From the NCBI GenBank assembly GCA_001586965.3, contig LUCW03001672.1, positions 1 to 60,495 on the forward strand: a stretch of 60,495 bases of DNA, read 5' to 3'. The DNA comes from Sphaeroforma sirkka (taxonomy: Eukaryota; Opisthokonta; Ichthyosporea; Ichthyophonida). The notes under the pieces were generated by a model, which saw nothing but the letters and a program-made list of their open reading frames with translations, did not search any database and was not told the DNA's origin. A program made the translations under genes and the position numbers. Below are positions 1 to 9,894 of this stretch, one piece after another (position 1 is the stretch's first letter; each line of letters starts with the position of its first letter).

Positions 1-185
1 TAAATATCCTCGATCATCACAGGGCGTACCTCTAGCTGTTCTTTATTGAATAATTTTCACTAGAAGTACTAAGTGTTCATGACCACATGCCTAATTTGTA
101 GATAGACATAATAGCGTAAGTCACGTTAATACATTAGCTGATATAAATAAAGTTCCATCGAAGAAAAGTTTTAAAAAAAGAAAAA
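1..185 (-). mobile_element. Family A LTR, 3' part only
   Basis: Reverse complement of the last ~185 bases before the window edge of the family A LTR that is complete at 7171-7768. It begins inside the LTR at the window edge and stops at the T-rich tract (A-rich on this strand), where it is joined directly to the RT start of an A element. The same abnormal junction is found at 10619/10620. Confidence 0.85.
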
Positions 186-1963
186 TTTGCTAAGTTAACT
201 TTGAGTTCACATCATCACTCCAGTTTAACTAGACCCTGTTTTTGGGACCATCTTCGATTTGGAGTTTTGACAACGTCTTTGTGTCTCCGTAACCCACGTA
301 GTTATGTGAAGGACACTTTAACTTAGAAGAAGCCGACGTTTGTACTAAGTCCATTCCTATCGCACCCATTGAAAGAATCCTAAACGCTACACCAGTCCAG
401 TTATTGCAATCTTCCTGTAACGTATAACTAGGTCCATAATTATAATGGTGGGAGTGCGTGGAATCATATCCTTTGCTTCACCTTCCGGAGGCTATAATTA
501 TCTTTTTAACATATTATCATCTGACTGATCTTTATTCTGGCCCTTGGCCATTAGGCAGACCAGTGAGTGTTATAATCTAGCTGGGCGAAAGTCGGTCTGT
601 ACTATAAATTAATCGTATTTCTGAGACATGTCAGTAACGATTGGGTGAGTGTACTTCATTTTCTGTCTGACAGCATCATGTGTGCATTGTCAATGCGGCT
701 TTGTTCGCAAGAAGTAACCTTTGGCTATTTCCCAAGATTAAATCGAGTTTGTTTCGTTGCTTGACATGCCATATCTGTATGTGGGCTTACTCATGTGGAG
801 ATAGCAGAGACTTCAGCCCCTGGATCGGAAATAGTGCCATAACTTTTTTTTTTTCCATTTACGAAAAACCGTTTGAAAGATACGTCTGTCTCCCTTGGTA
901 CGTAGATTTCTGGAGACATTTTCTCATAATCTTGCTCTAGTGCACACATGTGGTACTGTCAGTGCTTAGCTTGGACGTACGGTAAGTCCCTTGCAATCCT
1001 CTTTGTGCCAACCGTTAGTACCCTTGCAAATAGCACACTCTTTCATATAGTGTCCAAAATCTGGCTTGCCTGGTGCACACTTAACAGGGTCGTGTCTACC
1101 ATTCCACTTGCCATTACGTTTTGTGAGGTTGTAACCACACTTCTTGCAAGGCGCTCTCACCTTCTTTTCACCTTTCGGTTCCTGGTAGAAGTAGAGCCAG
1201 TACCCCTCCAGTAGTAGTGCGAGGTTTCTTAGTACTACGCGCAGTGTTAGTCTCTACTGCGTTACGCTTATTGGGCTGGGTGTAGCTCGTGATACTAAGT
1301 ACTCTAGTAGAGAGATTGGTATGCTTGTGAACTATCTTCTCAAAGACAGACCAAGGCATAGATCGCAAATCACCATAGGCGATGATGTCATCATTGACTT
1401 TCTTAAAGAGGTTAGCTCCCAGAGTCTCCATCATCTGACAAATTAATAAATATTCGCCAGTATAGGTACGACCACCCATCCGAGTAGTATTTATATGTGT
1501 CATATGAGCTAGAGCACCCCGAATAGTGGTATCGTTTGCAAAGAACTTGCGAGACTCTAGAAGTTCACGGTCACGTACATCTTCAAAAAAGGTGTTAGTA
1601 TATTATCACGCAACTGGTGCCAGGGTAGGGCTTTCCAGTTGGGCTCATGGGCTCTTCAAGATAGTTCGCCATTCACCTGACTCACAAAAATGAATAAAGG
1701 CATTCATCATCTGCTTATTCTTATGGCTGGCAGACTCCTTAAGTTGGTCGAAGGCCTTCAGTGTCTCCACTGTTCTCTCATTAGTAGAGAAATCGACCTC
1801 AGCCTGCGCGTTACCTAGCTGCTATATAAAGCTTGGTTTGAAGCGCTCACGAGGTCTCACGCTCAGTGCTACGGGCTGCTAGTGCCAAGATGGAGTCTAT
1901 CTCTTTCTCTTGTTATCAATTAGATAGCGAATGTTATCCACTTTCTTATCGTCAAGGTCAGTA
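186..1963 (-). pseudogene. Family A relic: gag, protease and start of RT
   Basis: Read on the minus strand this matches the A copies at 8900-10619 and 26450-28190: central gag, zinc-motif region, protease with an FDPGAE-like site (near 821-840), and the beginning of RT. It carries many small insertions and deletions, so no long frame survives; 186-960 is especially rich in extra single bases. It stops at ~1963 inside gag, where family B sequence begins. Nonfunctional. Confidence 0.85.
966..1503 (-). pseudogene. Family A gag C-terminal part with two zinc motifs
   Basis: Two adjoining minus-strand frames. 1168-1503 gives gag residues (TRMGGRTYTGEYLLICQMM and following). 966-1160 gives a cysteine-rich stretch starting MRAPCKKCGYNL, with C-x2-C-x14-H-x4-C followed by C-x2-C-x6-H-x3-C. 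Such motifs in Gag normally bind the RNA genome. A frame change lies between the two parts, near 1165; the intact arrangement is seen at 26917-27457. Confidence 0.75.
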
Positions 1964-2255
1964 ATCGTCTGTAGGTTGGGGCGGCTATTGGTGTCATCGC
2001 GACTTCCATTGGTCGTCGGGCCCTCGCGGTTGTTGCGACCCTAGAAACTACTGTCGTACGTTGCTGTGTATCCTGAATGTCAGGGCTCAACAGCTGTATA
2101 CGCTCGTGTGTCTCCATCTGTTGCCATTTGGGATGCAACTGTAGAGTACGTTCATACGTACGGCCGTTGAGAGCTTCTTCTACCAGTTGTACAATGCAGT
2201 GGTTCACTAAATTCTGTTGGAAGTCGGCATCTGTCTGGCACCGTTCACGCAATCT
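1964..2255 (-). pseudogene. Family B gag fragment, inverted
   Basis: Minus-strand copy of the part of B gag that is on the plus strand at ~3540-3830. It contains the stretches NGRTYERTLQLHPKW and HERIQLLSPDIQD. It sits head-to-head with the plus-strand B1 gag that begins at ~2256, and joins A gag at ~1963. Both edges are abrupt and show no LTR end, which suggests recombination or a misjoin rather than insertion. Confidence 0.75.
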
Positions 2256-4268
2256 GACGAGGATGTCATATTCGAGGGTGAGACCAAGGAAGTACCCGAC
2301 CTGCGTGCGGACAGTAGTCAGACTTTTATTGGTGAACAGGTAGCCAGTGAAGGGCTGTTCCCTCGTTCGTCTCCAGATAGTCCAGGGGCCTTATTTCCCA
2401 GTAGTGACCCACCACGCCTCCCACCTAACAAGCGGAAGCGTCACCGGAACCGTACCAACAACAAGGAAACGGCACGGGAACAATCGTCAGCTCAGAAACT
2501 CCCCGGAGCTGATGACACAACAGCAGTCTCTCTTTGAAAAAAATATGAACAGAGGTTACAGCGCATAAACGCCGGACGAACTACAATAGGGGCCGGCCGC
2601 TAAGGAGAGTTCTTCTGACGCACACGAACGGGTACAGGCAGTACCAGAGGACGAAGACAACCCTACCTTCCGAATTCAAGGCTGTGAGCGTCCGTTTTAT
2701 GGACTCGGGTACAAATCACCAGGGTCAGAGGACAGTTCAACCGAGGAGGATGATACTCTGTCTGCCAGTGAGAACACACCAACTTTTCAAGAGTTCGCAC
2801 ATGAACAAGTATTAGCCAGACAGAATCCTCAAGATAAGGAGGCGGTGAAGAATAGACAGGACCGATTAAGTACGAACCTGCGCCAACAACAGCAACATCA
2901 GTGGGGCGAGAAAGAAGCGCCCAGTGAATATGTACAGACACCTAAACAACAAGAGAAGGAGACAACAGTGCCTCCGCCCACACCGGCTAGTATCGAGAAA
3001 AGCCGACAGGCGATACACGCACGGATACTACATTTAAGTGACGAGCTATGCCAAGCAATCGAGGAGAATAACACGGCTCGAGCTGAAGCTCTTCGGGGCG
3101 TGATTGAGACACTTCGAGCTACATTAGAGTCCCGACCGGTAGAGAAGCGTCCCGTACCTTCACCACGTACGTGGCCTGATTGGCCGTCGAACAGATGCTA
3201 CCTACATGATATTATGGAACGGGACACAAGAGGGGCTCTCCTCGAGGCGTTCAAGAACGCACAAATCGCAGGGCTGGACGAGAGTTGGAACCTTACATGG
3301 TTTCATAAGGTACTATCTTACTTCAAGGCGGAGAAGTCAACGCTGGACTACATCCGCGACAACTCTGAACGGTTGAAGACATGCACACCTCAGCTCCAGA
3401 TCGAACAGATCTGTTCGCACGAAACACAAGCCACTGTCGATCCCGCGTTTCGCAAGTTAGCAAGGGCCAAAGTCGGAACATGCACACTCCTCTTATGGAA
3501 CAAATGACACAGCTCATGGAGAACCACAGGAGGGCACGTGAACGGTGCCAGACAGATGCCGACTTCCAACAGAATTTAGTGAACCACTGCATTGTACAAC
3601 TGTTAGAAGAAGCTCTCAACGGCCGTACGTATGAACGTACTCTACAGTTGCATCCCAAATGGCAACAGATGGAGACACACGAGCGTATACAGCTGTTGAG
3701 CCCTGACATTCAGGATGCACAGCAACGTACGACAGCACGTTTCCAGGGTCGCAACAAACGCGAGGGCCCGACGACCAATGGAAGTCGCGATGACACCAAT
3801 AGCCGCCCCAACCTACAGACGAGTAGACGACAAACGCAGAATTGGACTCAACGGCCCCAACCTACGGTACCAACGACTTGTGCGGGGTGCCAGGCACAGG
3901 CGCCACCAGGTGGTAGGCACATCCCACGGTGTCATCATTTCAGGGCGTCGCAAGCGGTGAGCGCGGAGGGTCGGGCAAGACTATACGACAACAACCGTCC
4001 TTTGAGGGACGTACAATCGGTACACAGACCGTCCACAACATCAACCGCAGGACAGGGGCAGAATACATCCCAGACTAGAGACGTAGTCACAATACGTCCG
4101 ACGCCTCAAGTACAGGTGAATGCGATTACACAGGACGAAGACTTGGCTCCACCATCGGAAGCTACAGAGATTCATATCAACACGATTCTTTACGAAGACT
4201 TCGAGCACATGACGTCAACACCAAACCACACCTATGAGACGTGGGAGTCGGTAGCCGATCATGCATGA
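2256..4268 (+). pseudogene. B1 gag, frameshifted
   Basis: Gag of family B spread over three frames: an N-terminal low-complexity, Pro/Arg/Gln-rich part (2256-2537), a helical middle (2845-3507), and the C-terminal part (3381-4268) starting MHTSAPDR and containing TLQLHPKW and a zinc motif. The zinc motif at 3881-3932 is C-x2-C-x9-H-x3-C, longer than the usual retroviral C-x2-C-x4-H-x4-C knuckle. The C-terminal stretch is well preserved and matches B2 gag at 23997-24803 on the other strand. Its role would be particle assembly and RNA packaging. Confidence 0.75.
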
Positions 4269-4271
4269 GAG

Positions 4272-5528
4272 GTGAGGGTGTCTGAGTCGGATAGGAGCTT
4301 CATATTTGTTACCACGATTGGAGCAGTGATGGCAATACAAGACCCATTGCTGACGTCAGACAACCGAGTCTATATTCAAGTACAAATCAACGGACGAACG
4401 TTCAAAGCCTTGATAGACACGGGAGCAAATAGAAGTTGTATCTCACAGACATCCGCAGACCTCCTTGGCCGACCAATAACTCCGGCACCACCTGGGTCAT
4501 TTATATATTTAGCTGACAAGGCGGTGCGAACTCCTCGACTGGGGACGACGGAAGTGGTACCTATAAGGTACGGCACCAGAATTATCGACGGTTCATTAGA
4601 ATTGATGAACTTGCCGACGGGTATAGATGTCGTAGTGGGGCAAGATATGTTGAAAGGCTTGGGCCTATACATAGGCGGTATCCAATCGCCACTTGCACCA
4701 ATAGACCCCACAGAACTAGATAAGCTCCTCTCGAACCCATACCACGCCGACAAGCACCTAACACGACGGAACCCGTCGATGTACGCGAACGGTTGGCACA
4801 GGATTTGGAAGCCAATGCGAAAATTGCCGACAACGCGCGCTGTCGTCTGGAAGGGAGTGAGGTAACCATCCCAGTAACCCATGAACAAGCGTTGCAGATG
4901 CGGAGATCGACTTATCGACGGTTCATTAGAATTGATGAACTTGCCGACGGGTATAGATGTCGTAGTGGGGCAAGATATGTTGAAAGGCTTGGGCCTATAC
5001 ATAGGCGGTATCCAATCGCCACTTGCACCAATAGACCCCACAGAACTAGATAAGCTCCTCGAACCCATACCACGCCGACAAGCACCTAACACGACGGAAC
5101 CCGTCGATGTACGCGAACGGTTGGCACAGGATTTGGAAGCCAATGCGAAAATTGCCGACAACGCGCGCTGTCGTCTGGAAGGGAGTGAGGTAACCATCCC
5201 AGTAACCCATGAACAAGCGTTGCAGATGCGGAGATCGACGCGTAACTTTGTATCCGATCGATGGCTCCTCTATGTGGATGAACAAGTGAAGAAGTGGTTG
5301 ACGGATTTGGTGATTGCGAAACGAACGACACCAACGACTGTTAATCTTCATCTCCTTGCGGTACCGACATTTGATGCGGAAGGCAACGTCAAGAAGGAGT
5401 TGATAGGTGATCGTTGGGAGGAGAGACATGCACAGGCGTGGCAGGCAATGAAGGACGCAGTGGTGAATGCTGTGGCGTTACACTTTCCGGTCGACGGCAT
5501 TCCTTTGAACTTGGGGAACCGACGCTAG
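4272..5528 (+). pseudogene. B1 protease and RT remnant
   Basis: 4272-4865 encodes a retropepsin-like aspartic protease with KALIDTGANRS (active site DTGA) and a C-terminal VVGQDMLKGL. A ~330 bp tandem duplication repeats its C-terminal half and shifts the frame. The second copy (4881-5528) continues into the RT N-terminus (VNLHLLAVPTFDAEGNVKK), then jumps straight to the RT connection region (ELIGDRWEERH). Compared with B2 the whole RT palm, including the YIDD box, is missing, so no active RT is possible. Confidence 0.85.
4584..5239. repeat. 330 bp tandem duplication inside B1 protease
   Basis: Segment 4584-4911 is repeated at 4914-5239. The same stretch (TTATCGACGGTTCATTAG and following) appears at 4583 and 4913. 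The first copy has two extra bases (CTCCTCTCGAA versus CTCCTCGAA), which breaks its frame. B2 has a single copy. Confidence 0.9.
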
Positions 5529-5585
5529 CGATTTCGGTTTAGGGGAGCACTATTCCAATGAGTCGACGGTAAGAAACGTTACTTA

Positions 5586-6576
5586 ATGTTCTTTATTAAG
5601 ACTCTGAACCATGCGCAACAGAACTACGCCACACCTATGAAGGAGTTACTGGCATTGGTATATGGACTGACACATTTCAGGGAATACTTGGATGGGCAAC
5701 GGTTTGCGGTCTTCACGGACCACAAGGCCCTTGTGTATATGAACACACAGGTCAAGCTTAATCCGATGCTTCAGAGATGGCATCATATCATCGCGCCATT
5801 CAACTTTACCATATCGCATATACCAGGAGAGACAAATGTGCTCCCGGACATGTTGAGTAGAGTACACGAGGGGACAGCGGAGCAGGACGAACTCGAAATA
5901 ATGTATACAGACGGCTGGCAGTTATTCCCTAGTTACTTTGAACAAGCGCAACAACACTTTGGACCGAATGACATAGATGTATTTGCGGACCCAACCAACG
6001 CTCAGCTTCCTCGGTTCTGGACGAAGGATGATGGGGAAGGAGCGTTTGCCCACGACTGGTCGATAGTAGTCGATGGATGGATGAACCCGCCTTGGGAACA
6101 GATACACAGGATTGAACAAGCGCAACAACACTTTGGACCGAATGACATAGATGTATTTTGCGGACCCAACCAACGCTCAGCTTCCTCGGTTCTGGACGAA
6201 GGATGATGGGGAAGGAGCGTTTGCCCACGACTGGTCGATAGTCGATGGATGGATGAACCCGCCTTGGGAACAGATACACAGGATGTTACGCAAGATACGA
6301 GCCGACGGCGCACGGGCCACAGTATGTCTACCATGGGTACCAAGAGCACCATGGTTCGACCTGTTCAAGCAGTTATTGCAGACAGAACCGGTGCTGGTAC
6401 CACGGACACCACACACGTTCCTCAAGTACGCAAAGTACGCATGTGGGAAGACACCATGGGGTCATGCCGTAGTAGCACGGGTGGGTCCTCCCAATGGATT
6501 CAAACTGAACCCGCTGTTTTCACAGCGACTTGGTTATGCAGAACCAAAGCATACAAAAAATATGTCATGTGCTTAG
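5586..6576 (+). pseudogene. B1 RNase H plus methyltransferase-like segment
   Basis: 5586-5870 is RNase H (FTDHKALVYMNTQ, then HIPGETNVLPDMLSR at its end). From ~5902 comes a segment with GPNDIDVFADPTNAQLPRFW and WMNPPWEQIH, found between RNase H and integrase in families A and B. The NPPW resembles motif IV (D/N-PP-Y/W) of N6-adenine methyltransferases. In B1 this segment is tandemly duplicated (174 bp period), and the second copy is frameshifted by an extra T near 6157 before resuming in another frame (6151-6576). Confidence 0.75.
5940..6288. repeat. 174 bp tandem duplication in the methyltransferase-like segment
   Basis: GAACAAGCGCAACAACACTT occurs at 5940 and again at 6114, and the following ~174 bases are repeated nearly exactly. 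The first copy carries GTAGTC where the second has GTC; the second carries TTTT where the first has TTT. B2 has a single copy. Confidence 0.9.
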
Positions 6577-7170
6577 ACACCGCGCGAGAAATCCAAGTGG
6601 CACTGGCAGATGCAGAGGGTCAACCGGCGTTTGCACAAGCGAGTCCGACGGAGAAACAGCGTCGTACGCAACTCACGCAAGCGCAACACGAACAAGGACA
6701 TCATGGGGCGGCGGACACAGTCCAACAACTTCGTCAGAACGGTTACGTTTGGCCAGGGGCACTTGAGTTAGCCACGGAGGTTAAGCGGCAATGTGGCACA
6801 TGTTTGGGACAGGACACACTTCGTAAAGGTTTCCACCCGATGATTAGCATCGATGCACGCTACCCGTGGGACCATATTCAAGTGGACTACATTCCGATGC
6901 CACTGGAGTCCAGACGCAAGAACAATTATATTCTTCACGTCTTAGACATCGCCACAGGCTATTCTATCCTTCGAGCCACACCGGACAAGACAAAGGAAAC
7001 CACGACACAGACACTCATAGAGATTTTTTGGCGAACATGGCTTCCCCGTAAAAAAAATCCAAACAGACATGGGGAAGGAGTTCACCAACAAGATAGTGGA
7101 GCTTCTGGTCCAGGAAGTGGGGATGCTACATAAGGTGTCTCCACAATATCGACCCCAAGTGCTGGGCGCG
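6577..7170 (+). pseudogene. B1 integrase, truncated
   Basis: Integrase N-terminal zinc domain (HEQGHHG, then CGTC) followed by the catalytic core start (HIQVDYIPMP holds the first Asp; GYSILRATPDK follows). The second Asp region (MGKEFTNK, ~7069) is in another frame after extra A/T bases near 7025-7055. The copy ends at 7170 at CCAAGTGCTGGGCGCG, where a family A LTR begins, so the third catalytic residue (Glu) is lost. Confidence 0.85.
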
Positions 7171-7768
7171 TGTAGAAATACGGCCTCCGGTCAGTCTAAA
7201 ATATCAAGATCAATTGAGATAATACATTGGTTTTATTTGTATTTTAAATAATTTAGTACAAGCTCTTTTTTCCAATATTTCCAAAGTGTTCTAAATTCAC
7301 TTTGATGGCTCCAATAGCCTGAGTATTTGGTATGACTCATCTACTTGGACCTATTTGAGACATTAGTAGATGTAGGATATTATAAACTAAATTTTATAAT
7401 CTCCGAACTACTACTTATAGATTTTGGTCCTCCCGCCAATCTCCAAAATCAATAAGTCTTTTTTTCTTTTTTTTTAACTTTTCTTCAGATGGAACTTTAT
7501 TTATATCAGCTAATGTATTAACGTGACTTACGTTATTATGTCTATTTACAAATTAGGCAAGTGGTCATGAACACTTAGTACTTCTAGTGAAAATTATTCA
7601 ATAAAGAACAGCTAGAGGTACGCCCTGTGTGATCGAGGATATTTAGGCTCTTAACAAGAGGCAGTCCCGATCATTCTTACACAAGCTACCACTGCTAAAT
7701 CCTAACTGACTAAATTGTATTTTAGTTTAATATAGTTTGAAACCTAGTAATTTCCATCGAAGTTTACA
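7171..7768 (+). mobile_element. Family A LTR, complete (598 bp)
   Basis: Starts TGTAGAAATACGG and ends AAGTTTACA (TG...CA termini). Near-identical copies are at 13350-13947, 16770-17367 and 54097-54694, and on the minus strand at 42959-43553, all 595-598 bp. It is inserted in the B1 integrase after the bases CGCG, which reappear next to the LTR at 42805-42808 as the matching target duplication. It serves as 5' LTR of the A copy that follows. Confidence 0.95.
7600..7605 (+). promoter_or_regulatory. AATAAA candidate polyadenylation signal in the A LTR
   Basis: AATAAA in the context TTCAATAAAGAACAG, about 165 bases before the LTR end and conserved in most A LTR copies. The position suits the R region of an LTR. 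The assignment rests on motif and context only. Confidence 0.4.
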
Positions 7769-7847
7769 TATTTTTCAGTTAATTAGTAGTTACAGTAGTG
7801 TACTGCTTCTAGACTGTCTGACATCGATTTACTATCCAGCAAATACT

Positions 7848-9880
7848 ATGGCTAAGGGTACTTCTAAAGGCAAGGGAGCCGCTAGCTCTAAGCCTGCTAA
7901 GCCTGCCGAGGTTCCTGAGGTCCCTGTGGAAACACCTAGCCTGTCTGGAGTTGAGCCTGCCGAGGATACTGTTGGGGAAGCCAATTCTGAGGTTGGTACA
8001 GAGGATTATTCTGAGGATGACTCGTCGGATCCTAAAGCCTTGGAAGAAGAGGTATCTACTACCGCGGAAAGGCTCGCCAGCGTCCGTGTATCACCTAGGA
8101 GTGAAGCTCAGGACCCCAGCTTGCCCCCCCCTGACCACGTGCCGTCAAATATTGGGGATAAACGTCGAAAGGCTGGAAAATTCGTGGATACGAATGTCGG
8201 GGGGCATTATAACTCCACATCTAAAGGACACTCCAGCACAAATCCGGAGTAAAAAGGAAGTATTGGACCTGTCCGAAAATTTCGGTTTCGCCATCGATGG
8301 AGAAGCCATTCCATTCAGCTCAAATCTTGGGGCCGAAGCTGAGGACGCCATAACTCGACAACGAGTGGTTGGATCCTCTCAATCTCGACGCCAATTGAAC
8401 CGCACTGAAGCGCTCTTGAAGGAGCTAGCGGCAGCAGCAGTTGTGGACCCCTCTATCGTGTCCCACTTGACTGATATTCTTCCTATACCGAAGAAGAAGA
8501 AAAAAATTCGGGCCGGGTTTCGAACCCGAGACCTACTGGTTTACCAGCCTGTATGTTTACCACTAAGCCAGTTACCACTGGCGAGAGAGATAATATTTCA
8601 AAATTCAATCTCTATAGCTCTGATGCTACCATCGACCATCCTCTTGACAAACCTAACCCTGTCAGAGGATATGATCGTATGGAACTCGATGAGGCTTACC
8701 ATCCTCGTAATATCGACCCTCATTTGCCAACTAACCCTGGTAATCACGATTTTGGCAATCGCTACACCAGTACCTCGTTAGAGAGTTCCCACTCTAATCC
8801 TGAGGATGAGGAAGTGAGAACCAGACATACTCGTCTCAGGCTATTACGCTCTGGTATGCAAGTCCTTGAGGACCGTCTATTGAATGACTCTGACCTTGAC
8901 GATAGGAAAGCGGATAACATTCGCTATCTAATCGATAACAAGAGAAAGGAAATAGACACCATCTTGGCACTAGCAGCCCGTAGCACTGAGCATGAGCCTC
9001 GTGAACACTTAGAACCAAGCTTTATAAAGCAGCTAGGTAACGCGCAGGCTGAGGTCGATTTCTCTACTAATGAGAGTACAGTGGAGACACTGAAGGCCTT
9101 CGACCAACTTAAGGAGTCTGCCAGCCTTAGGGATAAGCAGATGATGAATGCCTTTATTCATTTCTGTGAGCCAGGTGAATGGCGAACTATCTTGAAGGCT
9201 CATGAGCCCAACTGGAAAGCCCTACCCTGGCACCAGTTGCGTGATAATATACTTAACACCTTTTTTTGAAGATGCACGTGACCGTGAACTTCTAGAGTCT
9301 CGCAAGTTCTTTGCGAACGATACCACTATTCGAGGTGCGCTAGCTCATATGACACATATGAATACTCGGATGGGTGGTCGTACCTATGCTGGCGAATATT
9401 TATTAATTTGTCAGATGATGGAGACTCTGGGAGCTAACCTCTTTAAGAAAGTCAATGATGACATCATCGCCTATGGTGATTTGCGATCTATGCCTTGGTC
9501 TGTCTATGAGAAGATAGTACACAAGCATACCAATTCCTCTACTAGAGTACTTAGTACCACGAGCTACACCCAGCCCACTAAGCGAAACGCAGTAGAGACT
9601 AATACTGCGCGTAGTACTAAGAAACCTCGCACTACTACTGGAGGGGTACTGGCTCTACTTCTACCGAACCGAAAGGTGATAAGAAGGTGAGAGCGCCTTG
9701 CAAGAAGTGTGGTTACAACCTCACAAAACGTAATGGCAAGTGGAATGGTAGACACGACCCTGTTAATGTGCACCAGGCAAGCCAGATTTTGGACACTATA
9801 TGAAAGAGTGTGCTACTTGCAAGGGTACTAACGGTTGGCACAAAGAGGATTGCAAGGACTTACCGACGTCCAAGTTAAGC
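7848..9880 (+). pseudogene. Family A gag, unit 1
   Basis: Chosen start ATG 7848 (MAKGTSKGKGAASSKPAKP), 80 bases after the LTR; the upstream in-frame ATG at 7737 lies inside the LTR. Order: Lys/Ala/Pro-rich then acidic N-terminus, a poly-C tract (8124-8131, eight Cs), a helical part ending DILPIP followed by lysines, an antisense tRNA-like insert (8506-8585), the main capsid-like region (YDRMELDEAYHPRN to WHQLRDNI), and zinc motifs (9688-9880). Frame changes occur near 8220, 8540, 9268, 9660 and 9765, several at homopolymers. The best gag copy is at 25206-27457. Confidence 0.75.
8506..8585 (-). other. tRNA-like sequence with Pol III A and B boxes, antisense in gag
   Basis: On the minus strand: TGGCTTAGTGGTAAAC fits an A box (TRGCNNAGYNGG), and TCTCGGGTTCGAAACCCGG forms a five-pair T-arm with the B box GGTTCGAAACC. 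AGGTC before it matches a normal variable loop, and a run of seven Ts follows (a possible Pol III terminator). ACTGG/CCAGT in other copies can form the anticodon stem, but the loop has eight bases and no acceptor-stem partner is present. A tRNA-derived SINE head or tRNA pseudogene is likelier than a working tRNA. Confidence 0.7.
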
Positions 9881-9894
9881 ACTGACAGTACCAT

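Larger units (their letters stand above)
2256..7170 (+). mobile_element. Family B Ty3/gypsy-like element B1, broken
   Basis: Plus-strand order is gag, protease, RT remnant, RNase H, methyltransferase-like segment and integrase. No 5' LTR is present. The element carries a ~660 bp deletion of the RT core at ~5396 and two tandem duplications (330 and 174 bp), and is cut by a family A LTR at 7171. The missing right part (integrase C-terminus and chromodomain) corresponds to 42155-42808 on the minus strand. Confidence 0.85.

Noticed and set aside
680..1214. Plus-strand frames of 86-88 residues near the window start
   Set aside because: They lie antisense to the family A protease and zinc region, which explains the sequence.
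8506..8585. Functional tRNA gene
   Set aside because: T-arm and A/B boxes are good, but the anticodon loop has the wrong size and no 5' partner for the acceptor stem exists. Called tRNA-like only.
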